Shown here: positions 1 through 7,123 of the stretch, piece by piece | Position numbering within the stretch: position 1 is the stretch's first letter | How the letters are laid out: each line of letters starts with the position of its first letter | Source of the DNA: an uncultured Clostridia bacterium | GTDB taxonomy: Bacteria > Bacillota > Clostridia > Oscillospirales > Acutalibacteraceae | Direction: 5' to 3' | DNA: 14,007 nucleotides | Assembly (NCBI GenBank): GCA_947174455.1 | Contig: CAMWIZ010000003.1 | Span: 1-14,007 of the forward strand | Translations under genes and position numbers: made by a program | Notes under the pieces: model-generated | Told to the model about the DNA's origin: nothing | Seen by the model: only the letters and a program-made list of their open reading frames with translations | Database searches by the model: none

Positions 1-69
1 ATGATACGGCTCCCACCGTGATCTACACCTCTCTATTCGTCGGCTGCGTCATATGTGTATAATAGACAG
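1..69 (+). other. Illumina Nextera P5/i5 adapter left on the contig end (artifact)
   Basis: Bases 1-28 match the P5 flow-cell oligo minus its first A, 29-36 (CTCTCTAT) equal the i5 index known as N502/S502, 37-50 match the Nextera read-1 spacer, and 51-69 match the 19-bp Tn5 mosaic end. I count six mismatches in 69 bases, at 11, 12, 19, 45, 52 and 63; five of them put a T in the window. The order P5-index-spacer-mosaic end is exact and ungapped, so chance similarity is not credible. Native sequence should begin at about base 70. It is library-preparation sequence, not a gene or mobile element. Confidence 0.97.
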
Positions 70-124
70 ACCTTGGATTGCTCGCTTAATTTTTAATTAT
101 AGTTAAACCAAGGGTTTTCTCTAT

Positions 125-174
125 AAAAAAAGTAATGACACCGCACAGAATGTCCGTGTGGTGTCATTACTTTT
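125..174 (-). terminator. Strong, possibly bidirectional intrinsic terminator
   Basis: Two 21-nt arms (128-148 and 154-174) pair with one G-U wobble and one mismatch around a 5-nt loop. Arm 1 starts AAAAGTAATGACACC and arm 2 ends GGTGTCATTACTTTT. On the minus strand the stem runs into seven U residues (A-run 125-131), so it can end transcripts from the GH13 gene at 302-2179. On the plus strand TTTTATT follows the stem, so it may work both ways. Confidence 0.8.
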
Positions 175-240
175 ATTGCTTACACATCTATTGTCAATGT
201 GCATAATTTTATAATTGCAAAGTCCTTGCATGGATTTTTG

Positions 241-261
241 AAAAAAGCTGTCAGCTTTTTT
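241..261 (-). terminator. Short hairpin with U-tract just after the GH13 gene
   Basis: Perfect 10-base arms (AAAAAAGCTG and CAGCTTTTTT) flank one T, which leaves a short stem with a three-base loop and a U-rich 3' side. It lies about 40 nt past the stop codon at 302-304. The GC part is small (AGCT), so it is weaker than the 125-174 hairpin and may act in tandem with it. Confidence 0.5.
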
Positions 262-301
262 GGTAATATAACGCCTTTAAGTGCAAAACCCTTAACTGTT
301 A

Positions 302-2179
302 TTACTTCGATGTAAAGAACGCACAGCTAAATCCGGGCATTGTGACAGTGCTTTCGTCAATTTTAATATTCTCCGTCGTTGCAAGTGCAAGCTTTGCAGC
401 TGCAAATTCTGACGGTACGGGAACGCTGCATTCAACAGGACTTGCGTTAAATACACAGAATACTTCGTTGTCGTCCTTGTAACGAACATAGGACATGACG
501 CCGTCCTTGCAGAAGGCGTTTACAAACTCTCCGTCATTAAAGCTGATGTTAGACCTTCTGAATTCTGCAAGCTTTGAGTGCCACTCAACAAGCTCTTTGT
601 TCTCGTTGCCCCATGGGTATGTTGCACGGTTGAACGGATCCTTGTAACCCTCTACACCTGATTCATCACCATAATAGATGCAAGGAAATCCGGGCAAGGT
701 AAACATAAGTCCTGCCGCAAGCTTCATGGCCTTGATTCCGTAAGCTCTCTGCTCATCGCTCATCCTTGTGTTTGCTTGGAAATATCTGTCCCTGCCGTTG
801 AGCGGTTCACCTGCAATAAGAGTAATTGCACGCTCAGTGTCATGAGTTGAAACAAAGTTCATTAAATTTTTTATAACAGGACGTGGGTAATTCTCTAAGA
901 TACACAGTATACCCTCCATAATGTGATAAGCGTCAATTCCTTTAAGGTATTCAAGGATCGCACTGCGGAACGGGTAGTTCATAACTGTGTCGAGCTGTTC
1001 TCCGAGTAGGAAGCGTCTGCGTGAACCGTAGCTTTCCTTTGAAGATGCATCCTCCCAGACCTCACCGATAACAAGGTTTTCCTCACCCTCAGCCTTAACA
1101 GCCTTTCTGAGGTTTTCGATAAATACATCGGGAAGCTCATCTGCAACGTCTAATCTCCAACCGCTGTTTCCTGCCCGTATCCATTTGCGGATAATTCCGT
1201 TTTCACCGTTGATATATTCGTTATAATTCGGATCGTCTTCCTTTGTATTGGGAAGAGTGTCAAATCCCCACCATGAGTTGTAGCCGTACGGCCAGTTGTT
1301 AAAGTCATACCAACTGTAGTACGGTGACTCTTTGGAGTTAAATGCACCCACTGTATTGTATCTGCCTTGGCGGTTAAAGTAAATACTGTCACTGCCTGTG
1401 TGTGAGAACACACCGTCATTGATTACGTGTATGCCTCGCTTTTTAGCCTCTGAACATAACTGTTCAAAATCAGCTTGTGTACCGAGAAGCGGATCTATAT
1501 TTTCATAGCTGCCCGTATCATAGCGGTGGTTTGAGTATGCCTCAAATACAGGGTTGAGGTATATGCAGGTTACACCTAACTCTTCCAAATAGTCGAGTTT
1601 TTGGGTGATGCCCTTTAAATCGCCCTCAAAAAAGTCTGTATTTGTTATGATGCCTTCATTGTTCGGACGCCATTCGGGAATTTCATTCCAAGAGTTATGG
1701 TACTGTCTGGCTTGCCTGCCCTCACGCTTGCTTTCACCTGAAAATGCAAATCTATCAGGGAAAATCTGATACATTACACCGCCGCACGGCCAGCTTGGCG
1801 TGTTAAAGCCCTTTTTGTAGCAGGTAAGCTGCCACGAGTAAATAATGTTATAGTCAACACGGGCAACACTGCCGAAATCTCTTACCAAATATCTTATGCC
1901 GTCGGCAGTATCCAAACGGAAGGTGTACCAGTACAGTCCCATTTTTGTCGGTGTAAACTCACATTCCCAAAGCTCACACTCGTCCTCTGTCTCACCGCTC
2001 CATGTCATGTTGTAATTGTCACGCTTGCTGTTGCGACCTTCATCAATTACAACGAGCAGAGCCTTGCTGCATTTCATGTACTTAGGCACTTTTATTCTCA
2101 AACGAATAGGAGTACCTTCCTCTACCGCACCTACAGGGCTGCGATAGAAAGAATCTCTCGAACAAAAAATTTGATCCAT
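302..2179 (-). CDS. GH13 alpha-glucan hydrolase (neopullulanase/cyclomaltodextrinase type), intracellular
   Basis: This 625-aa enzyme should cleave alpha-1,4 (possibly also alpha-1,6) links in maltodextrins, cyclodextrins or pullulan fragments in the cytoplasm; no signal peptide is visible. Residues about 1-115 look like the N-terminal beta-sandwich (CBM34-like) of neopullulanases, and MYQIFPDRF at 136-144 is typical of that group. The GH13 conserved regions follow in order: DGVFSH (D255-H260), GWRLDVADE with nucleophile D344, IGEVW with acid/base E373, and STHDTE with D447. A beta-rich C-terminal domain follows. The ATG at 2179 has GGGGGAAG six bases upstream. The gene appears to be a single-gene unit with its own promoter at 2327-2355 and terminators at 241-261 and 125-174. 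Substrate preference within GH13 cannot be fixed from sequence alone. Confidence 0.93.
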   Translation of the reverse strand: MDQIFCSRDSFYRSPVGAVEEGTPIRLRIKVPKYMKCSKALLVVIDEGRNSKRDNYNMTWSGETEDECELWECEFTPTKMGLYWYTFRLDTADGIRYLVRDFGSVARVDYNIIYSWQLTCYKKGFNTPSWPCGGVMYQIFPDRFAFSGESKREGRQARQYHNSWNEIPEWRPNNEGIITNTDFFEGDLKGITQKLDYLEELGVTCIYLNPVFEAYSNHRYDTGSYENIDPLLGTQADFEQLCSEAKKRGIHVINDGVFSHTGSDSIYFNRQGRYNTVGAFNSKESPYYSWYDFNNWPYGYNSWWGFDTLPNTKEDDPNYNEYINGENGIIRKWIRAGNSGWRLDVADELPDVFIENLRKAVKAEGEENLVIGEVWEDASSKESYGSRRRFLLGEQLDTVMNYPFRSAILEYLKGIDAYHIMEGILCILENYPRPVIKNLMNFVSTHDTERAITLIAGEPLNGRDRYFQANTRMSDEQRAYGIKAMKLAAGLMFTLPGFPCIYYGDESGVEGYKDPFNRATYPWGNENKELVEWHSKLAEFRRSNISFNDGEFVNAFCKDGVMSYVRYKDDNEVFCVFNASPVECSVPVPSEFAAAKLALATTENIKIDESTVTMPGFSCAFFTSK

Positions 2180-2326
2180 AAAAAACTTCCCCCACGCAAA
2201 TAATAGAGTATTGTCGCAGATATATCAAACATCAGCAACTTTTCTCTAATTATAGTAAATAAATCAGAATTGTATTGTGGTGAAACAAGGTGCAAATTCA
2301 CCTATTCTACACAAACACTAAGTAAT

Positions 2327-2355
2327 ATGATAATACGCAACTCAACTATTGTCAA
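2327..2355 (-). promoter_or_regulatory. Sigma-A-type promoter for the GH13 gene
   Basis: On the minus strand TTGACA (2350-2355) is followed by 17 bases and TATCAT (2327-2332). This predicts a start near 2320 and a 5' leader of about 140 nt. A second, weaker TATAAT lies at 2249-2254 without a good -35 box. Confidence 0.72.
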
Positions 2356-2367
2356 CACCCCGAATAT

Positions 2368-2381
2368 GGAAAACGTTTTTT
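2368..2381. promoter_or_regulatory. LacI/CcpA-type palindromic operator candidate
   Basis: A perfect AAAACGTTTT palindrome centred on CG (2370-2379) lies 14 bp upstream of the GH13 -35 box, just after the comM stop codon. LacI-family sites, including CcpA cre and MalR-type operators, share a central CG with A/T-rich arms. It departs from the full cre consensus at its outer bases, so which regulator binds is inferred. Confidence 0.4.
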
Positions 2382-2385
2382 AACA

Positions 2386-3912
2386 TTATCTTTTCCAGTA
2401 TTTTCTGTCCAGGCTTCTGTATTGTACGGCCTCGCCTACATGAACTGCTTTTATAACCTCGCTGCCGTCAAGGTCGGCTATGGTTCTTGAAACCTTTAAA
2501 ATTTTGCTGTATGCACGGGATGAAAGCCCCAATTTATCAAAAGCTTTCTTTAAAAGCTGTTCTGCCTTTTCGTCCATGCGACAGTACTCGTTAAGCTTAC
2601 CGGACGGTATACGTGCGTTGCAGGTTATGGATAGGTCGGCATATCGCTGTGTCTGTACAGCACGTGCCTTGTTGACCCTTGTCCTAATTTCCGCCGATGC
2701 TTCAGCAGGAGTGGTGGACGAAAGCTCCTCAAATTGTACAGGGGGAACTTCAACGTGAATGTCGATTCTGTCAAGCAGCGGTCCGGATATTTTGTTTAAA
2801 TACCTTGTTACGGCAGTCGGTGAACAGGTGCATTTTCGTGTCGGGTGTCCAAAATATCCGCATGGGCATGGGTTCATGGCACAAATCATGGTTACATTGC
2901 AGGGATATGTAAGCGTACCGCTTACACGGGAAATTGTAACCCTGCCGTCCTCTATCGGCTGTCGCAGAACCTCCATTGCAGAACGGGAAAATTCAGGGAG
3001 TTCGTCAAGGAACAGCACACCGTTATGAGCAAGGGATATTTCACCCGGCCGAGGAACTGCACCTCCGCCTGCCAGTCCCATGGGTGACACAGTGTGATGG
3101 GGCGAGCGAAACGGCCTGGTGGCAATAAGAGGGACTCCGGGCGGCAGCATCCCTGCTATAGAGTGAATTTTTGTCGTTTCTATGGTTTCCTCAAAGGTCA
3201 TGTCGGGAAGTATAGTAGGCACTCGTTTTGCAAGCATACTTTTGCCTGAACCGGGAGGACCTACCAGTAAAATATTGTGACTGCCTGCCGCTGCTATTTC
3301 TATGGCTCGTTTTGCTTCATACTGCCCCATAACCTGAGCAAAGTCCAAAATTACGTCCTTTTCGTGCTGAACAAACGGTTGCGGCTGTGACGGCTGCATC
3401 ACTTCAATGCCCGTCAGATGATTGTGAAGTTTGCAAATATCTTCAACGGCAAAGACATCTATACCCTTGATTACAGCCGCCTCCGACGCGTTCTCTTTGG
3501 GTACAAAAATCCTTTTAAATCCAAGCTTTTGGGCCTGAATAGTCATAGGAAGAATTCCGTTTACGGGTCGAACCATGCCCGAAAGGGAAAGTTCGCCAAT
3601 AAACACCGCATCATCAATATTACAAGTTAGCTGTGACGACATACTCAGCAAAGCAATAAGTATTGGCAGGTCGTACAGTGGGCCTTCCTTTTTTATGTCA
3701 GCAGGGGCAAGATTTACCGTAATTCTTCCTAAGGGGTACTCAAAGCCGCAGTTTCGCATAGCGGAGCGTACACGATCCTTTGACTCCTTAACGGCGGTAT
3801 CGGGCAGACCCACTATATCAAATGCAGGTATACCTGTTGCAAGGTCGGCTTCTATCATAATTTCATAGGACTCTAATCCGGTTAGCCCCATGCTATTGCA
3901 GCGTACTACCAT
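2386..3912 (-). CDS. comM: YifB/ComM-family Mg-chelatase-like AAA+ ATPase
   Basis: The 508-aa protein has the full ComM/YifB layout. An N-terminal Lon-protease-like (S5-type fold) domain spans about 1-170, with GLPDTAVKESKDRVRSA at 35-51. The AAA+ core has Walker A GPPGSGKS (218-225), a PHHTVS motif (271-276) and Walker B LFLDE (300-304). A four-cysteine cluster follows (C349, C351, C361, C363), then a C-terminal helical domain containing LSSRAYSKILKVSRTIADL. In Gram-negative bacteria ComM is a hexameric helicase that extends recombination intermediates during natural transformation; its role in Clostridia is not established. AAGGAG precedes the ATG by about nine bases. It is transcribed alone on the minus strand, between the tRNA locus and the GH13 gene. 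Confidence 0.95.
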   Translation of the reverse strand: MVVRCNSMGLTGLESYEIMIEADLATGIPAFDIVGLPDTAVKESKDRVRSAMRNCGFEYPLGRITVNLAPADIKKEGPLYDLPILIALLSMSSQLTCNIDDAVFIGELSLSGMVRPVNGILPMTIQAQKLGFKRIFVPKENASEAAVIKGIDVFAVEDICKLHNHLTGIEVMQPSQPQPFVQHEKDVILDFAQVMGQYEAKRAIEIAAAGSHNILLVGPPGSGKSMLAKRVPTILPDMTFEETIETTKIHSIAGMLPPGVPLIATRPFRSPHHTVSPMGLAGGGAVPRPGEISLAHNGVLFLDELPEFSRSAMEVLRQPIEDGRVTISRVSGTLTYPCNVTMICAMNPCPCGYFGHPTRKCTCSPTAVTRYLNKISGPLLDRIDIHVEVPPVQFEELSSTTPAEASAEIRTRVNKARAVQTQRYADLSITCNARIPSGKLNEYCRMDEKAEQLLKKAFDKLGLSSRAYSKILKVSRTIADLDGSEVIKAVHVGEAVQYRSLDRKYWKR

Positions 3913-3957
3913 TACTTATAACTCCTTTTATTTTGTACTGATACCAATATCCATTAC

Positions 3958-3986
3958 ATTATACAACAAACTTTTATTTTTATCTA
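3958..3986 (-). promoter_or_regulatory. Probable comM promoter
   Basis: On the minus strand TATAAT (3958-3963) is preceded by 17 bases and TAGATA (3981-3986), a four-of-six match to TTGACA. The predicted leader is about 40 nt and includes the AAGGAG site. Confidence 0.5.
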
Positions 3987-4078
3987 TAATTTATATAAAA
4001 AACACGTTAGATTTTTTGAGTCGGTTGTATAAAAGTAAAAAAACGAGGCAATAATTATAACATAAAGAAATTACTCTA

Positions 4079-4106
4079 TTGACAAATCGGAAATTTGTGG
4101 TAAAAT
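4079..4106 (+). promoter_or_regulatory. Promoter of tRNA-Gln
   Basis: A consensus TTGACA (4079-4084) is followed by 16 bases and TAAAAT (4101-4106), preceded by TGG as an extended -10. Transcription would start near 4113, a few bases before the mature tRNA end at 4119. Confidence 0.8.
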
Positions 4107-4118
4107 AATTCATGCCGT

Positions 4119-4192
4119 TGGGGAATTGTGTAACGGTAGCACGACAGACTCTGACTCTGTTTGTTGGGGTTCGAATCCCTATTCCCCAGCCA
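4119..4192 (+). tRNA. tRNA-Gln (anticodon CUG)
   Basis: All four arms can be read. The acceptor TGGGGAA pairs with TTCCCCA (4182-4188); the D arm is GTG/CAC with GG in the loop. The anticodon stem ACAGA/TCTGT (4144-4148 and 4156-4160) carries loop CTCTGAC, with CTG at 4151-4153. The T arm is TGGGG/CCCTA with loop TTCGAAT. The discriminator is G4189 and the CCA end (4190-4192) is encoded. A CUG anticodon reads CAG. It stands alone with its own promoter and terminator. Confidence 0.97.
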
Positions 4193-4195
4193 AAT

Positions 4196-4237
4196 AAGAA
4201 CGCTAATTTTGATACAAAGTTAGCGTTCTTTTCTTTT
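4196..4237 (+). terminator. Intrinsic terminator of tRNA-Gln
   Basis: Arms 4196-4211 (AAGAACGCTAATTTTG) and 4215-4230 form a 16-bp stem with one U-G pair and a three-base ATA loop, followed by TTCTTTTTG. It begins four bases after the encoded CCA. Confidence 0.88.
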
Positions 4238-4279
4238 TGCTTAAAAAGCCTTTTTACATTTTTATAAAGGAAATTTATT

Positions 4280-4311
4280 CCGTTGCGAGAACGTTTAGCA
4301 GCGGCATTTTT
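4280..4311 (+). terminator. Possible second plus-strand terminator in the tRNA-TetR gap
   Basis: CCGTTGC (4280-4286) pairs with GCAGCGG (4298-4304), including one wobble, and CATTTTT follows. It points the same way as tRNA-Gln and could catch readthrough before the convergent TetR gene. The rest of 4238-4398 shows no gene, and no clear minus-strand terminator for the TetR gene was found. Confidence 0.35.
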
Positions 4312-4398
4312 GTGTTTTACGCAGGAAAGTTAGTTAAAATTCAAAAAGTAATCGTTCGAAGATAGCAAAATGGCAAAAAAAGTTCTCTGCCTCCTCCC

Positions 4399-4968
4399 TT
4401 AGACTTCGAGTATCGGTTCAATTACTGATAGAAAGTACTCCGTGATAGCTTCAGGAGTTTCCTTCCTGTCCCGTAAAAGCCACCAATCGACTGTTTCAAC
4501 AAAGGACGAGGATATGTGGTTAACCAGATAATCCTCTGGTAACTTTGATTTTTGGAGCAGACCTGTATCCGCATACTGCGTCAAGATCAGTCTTTTCAGA
4601 TCGCTTTTGAAATACCGTAGAAATATTTCGTTATTTTGTGAGGACAGCAGACCGAGAATATTACGGTCGTTTTCCTGCAAATGCCTGAGAAGATGAAGGA
4701 AAACAGAATCCTTTGCGTTTCCGCAGTAATAGTGATAATGACCGTGCGGCAATCCCATCGCCGAATCCATAATGTGTCTGAATAATTCCTCGCACAATTC
4801 TTTGAGCAGAAAATCCTTTGTTTCAAAGTGTGTATAAAAAGTCGTTCTCCCCACATCGGCTGCGTCTATTATTTCCTGTACCGAGATTTTGTTGTAGTTT
4901 TTCTCAGACAAAAGGTAAGTAAATGCTTCAAAAATAGCTTCCCTTGATTTTCTTTGCCGTCTATCCAT
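4399..4968 (-). CDS. TetR/AcrR-family transcriptional regulator
   Basis: The protein has about 189 aa when started at the ATG at 4968. That start has GGAG seven bases upstream, and the family commonly begins MDRRQ; an ATG directly before it (4971) is also possible, while the longer frame to 5010 lacks a site. The TetR N-terminal helix-turn-helix domain is clear: REAIFEAFTYLL, then ISVQEIIDAADVGRTTFYTHFETKDFLL at about 29-56 with the TTFYTHF recognition helix. The C-terminal part (about 70-189) is the variable helical ligand/dimer domain and gives no clue to the ligand. It is divergent from the P1B ATPase and probably represses both. TetR control of a metal pump is less usual than ArsR, MerR or CsoR control, so the inducer may not be a metal. 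Confidence 0.9.
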   Translation of the reverse strand: MDRRQRKSREAIFEAFTYLLSEKNYNKISVQEIIDAADVGRTTFYTHFETKDFLLKELCEELFRHIMDSAMGLPHGHYHYYCGNAKDSVFLHLLRHLQENDRNILGLLSSQNNEIFLRYFKSDLKRLILTQYADTGLLQKSKLPEDYLVNHISSSFVETVDWWLLRDRKETPEAITEYFLSVIEPILEV

Positions 4969-5031
4969 CATGTCTCTCCCGAACAAATTTTGTAAACTGT
5001 TCCATAACAAACAACCTTTTGCATTTGCTTA

Positions 5032-5060
5032 TTGAAATTGCCGATTGTAATTCATATAAT
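5032..5060 (+). promoter_or_regulatory. Promoter of the P1B-ATPase gene
   Basis: TTGAAA (5032-5037), a 17-base spacer and a perfect TATAAT (5055-5060) face the ATPase gene. The predicted start is near 5067, so the transcript runs through the oppositely oriented TetR promoter at 5099-5127. Confidence 0.75.
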
Positions 5061-5075
5061 AAAAGCAGATACAGC

Positions 5076-5111
5076 ACAGTTTGTTCTGTAACGAATACAT
5101 TATACATTGTA
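5076..5111. promoter_or_regulatory. Candidate TetR operator region between the facing promoters
   Basis: Two dyads lie here: ACAG-N6-CTGT (5076-5089), and an imperfect TACA...TGTA palindrome (5096-5111, 12 of 16 positions symmetric) that covers the TetR-gene -10 box. The heptamer ACAGTTT (5076-5082) recurs in inverted form near 4994-5000. A repressor here would block both transcripts; binding is inferred from position only. Confidence 0.35.
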
Positions 5112-5127
5112 CTGACTGCAATGTCAA
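5099..5127 (-). promoter_or_regulatory. Perfect-consensus promoter of the TetR gene
   Basis: On the minus strand TTGACA (5122-5127), exactly 17 bases, then TATAAT (5099-5104). Transcription would start near 5092, giving a leader of about 120 nt before the TetR ATG. The -35 box nearly abuts the AGGGAGG ribosome site (5127-5133) of the ATPase gene. Confidence 0.75.
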
Positions 5128-5144
5128 GGGAGGAAATATTGGTT

Positions 5145-7013
5145 ATGGTAAAAAAGGTAAATGACATTTTGGCGGGTATCCCCGCAACACTGGTCGGTGG
5201 CTTTTTTCTAATCCTGAGTTTCGTGTTACCGAAGGTTGACGTGATGCTCCCGGTTGACCCGGCATGGGTTACGGTAATGATCAGCGGAATTCCGCTTTTG
5301 TATCTTGCGGTACGGAGAATCCTACACAATCCCGGTATCAGCAAAATCTCCTCTGCTTTGCTGATTACGATTGCCATGATTGCGGCAATCGCTATCGGAG
5401 ATCTGTTTGCTGCGGGTGAGGTCGCCTTCATTATGGCATTGGGTGCTATTCTTGAAGATATGACAACCAACCGAGCAAAGAAAGGTTTGAAAAAACTCAT
5501 CAGTCTTGCTCCAACACAAGGCAGACGGATCATAAACGGAAAAGAGGAAATAATTTATGCTGAGAAAATACGAAAAGGAGATGTTCTCCGTATTCTGCCG
5601 GGAGAAACAATTCCGGTAGACGGAACGATCATAAGCGGTGAAACCGCTGTTGACCAATCAATTATGACAGGTGAATCTCTGCCCGTAGATAAAAGCATCG
5701 GTGATGATGTATTCTGCGGTACAAACAACCGCTTCGGTGCAATAGATATTCAGGCAACTAAGGTTGGAGAAGACTGCTCTCTGCAAAAACTGATCCGCAT
5801 GGTGCAGGAAGCGGAGGAGAAAAAAGCACCGATGGCACGAATTGCAGACAAGGCGGCAAGCTGGCTTGTTCCGGTTGCCCTGCTGATCGCTGTTATCTCA
5901 GGGATTGCAACGCAGGACATCGTTCGTGCCGTTACTGTGCTTGTGGTGTTCTGCCCCTGTGCATTGGTGCTGGCAACACCTACTGCAATTATGGCGGCAA
6001 TCGGTCAGGCGACCAAACACGGTGTCATCGTCAAATCCGGCGAGGCTCTTGAAAAGATGGGCAAAGTCGATACGATTGCCTTCGATAAAACAGGTACGCT
6101 CACCTACGGAAGATTGGAAGTTAGTGACATTATATCCTTTGACAATGCTATAGACGGGAGCACATTGCTATCCCTTGCCGCATCTGCCGAAACCAAAAGC
6201 GAGCATCCACTCGGCAAGGCAATCGTTGACTGTGCGAAAAGACGAAACATTGAACTTGCCGAATCCGATGAATTCAAAATGACAACGGGTAGAGGAATTT
6301 ATGCAACGGTTTCCGGCGAAGTGCTGTACTGCGGCAACGAAAAGTTCCTTTTAGAAAACGGCGTTGTTCTTTCCGAGCGTATTCGTGAGGAACTGGAACG
6401 GCTTCGGACTCAGGGCAAAGCGTCCGTGCTGATAGCAAAAAACAGCTGCTGTATCGGCTTGCTTGCTCTTTCCGATGTGTTTCTCCCCGAAGCGGAAGGC
6501 ATGGTCACAAGACTTTCCTCCATGCAGACCAAAACGGTTCTGCTGACAGGCGACAATCAAAAGACCGCCGCATATTTTGCAGATAAAGTCGGCATCGTTG
6601 AAGTTTGTGCCGAGCTTCTGCCGGAGGAAAAGTTAGCAAGCATTGCAAAGCTTCAGGTTGACGGAAAAAATGTCTGCATGATCGGAGACGGCGTCAATGA
6701 TGCTCCAGCACTGAAAACGGCGAGCGTTGGCATAGCAATGGGCAGCATGGGCAGCGACATTGCGGTAGAAGCGGCGGACATTGTGCTGATGAGCGACGAT
6801 ATCTCCAAAATCCCGTATCTCAAACAGTTGTCAAACGCAACGGTCAACACGATTAAACTCAGCATTACGCTTTCAATGTGCATCAACTTTCTTGCAGTCG
6901 CCCTGTCTGTCTCGGGCGTGCTGAACCCCACGACCGGTGCATTGGTACACAACGCAGGTTCCTGCTTTGTTGTACTGATTGCGGCTCTGCTGTATGACAG
7001 AAAGTTTGAATAA
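5145..7013 (+). CDS. Heavy-metal-translocating P1B-type ATPase, no N-terminal metal-binding domain
   Basis: From the ATG at 5145 this is a 622-aa membrane pump that should drive transition-metal transport with ATP. Landmarks in order: TGES (175-178) in the actuator domain, the metal-site CPC motif (270-272) in a membrane helix, phosphorylation motif DKTGT (D314), the P1B-specific SEHP (352-355), TGD (468-470) and GDGVNDAP (514-521). Membrane segments lie at about 10-55, 68-105, 240-285 and 570-617. There is no GMxCxxC or His-rich N-terminus. The last helix has a VHNAGS motif (H602, N603) rather than the patterns I associate with Cu or Zn/Cd pumps, so the metal is left open. AGGGAGG lies 11 bases before this ATG; an in-frame TTG at 5139 and an ATG at 5121 are alternative starts. 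Confidence 0.92.
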   Translation: MVKKVNDILAGIPATLVGGFFLILSFVLPKVDVMLPVDPAWVTVMISGIPLLYLAVRRILHNPGISKISSALLITIAMIAAIAIGDLFAAGEVAFIMALGAILEDMTTNRAKKGLKKLISLAPTQGRRIINGKEEIIYAEKIRKGDVLRILPGETIPVDGTIISGETAVDQSIMTGESLPVDKSIGDDVFCGTNNRFGAIDIQATKVGEDCSLQKLIRMVQEAEEKKAPMARIADKAASWLVPVALLIAVISGIATQDIVRAVTVLVVFCPCALVLATPTAIMAAIGQATKHGVIVKSGEALEKMGKVDTIAFDKTGTLTYGRLEVSDIISFDNAIDGSTLLSLAASAETKSEHPLGKAIVDCAKRRNIELAESDEFKMTTGRGIYATVSGEVLYCGNEKFLLENGVVLSERIREELERLRTQGKASVLIAKNSCCIGLLALSDVFLPEAEGMVTRLSSMQTKTVLLTGDNQKTAAYFADKVGIVEVCAELLPEEKLASIAKLQVDGKNVCMIGDGVNDAPALKTASVGIAMGSMGSDIAVEAADIVLMSDDISKIPYLKQLSNATVNTIKLSITLSMCINFLAVALSVSGVLNPTTGALVHNAGSCFVVLIAALLYDRKFE

Positions 7014-7123
7014 TTGAGCGATTAGTCCGTGAACAAAATATATCTGTATTGGCACTTATCTTGCTTGCGGCTTCTCGTAAACTTGAACTCAAATCCCTTA
7101 AAAAACGTGATAATTTTCAATAT

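Noticed and set aside
71..117. CCTTGG/CCAAGG pairing followed by TTTT near the contig start.
   Set aside because: Only six pairs with a 31-nt loop, next to adapter sequence; not convincing.
2480..3868. Several plus-strand ORFs of 70-97 codons opposite comM.
   Set aside because: They lie wholly antisense to a gene with complete AAA+ motifs and have no family features; shadow frames.
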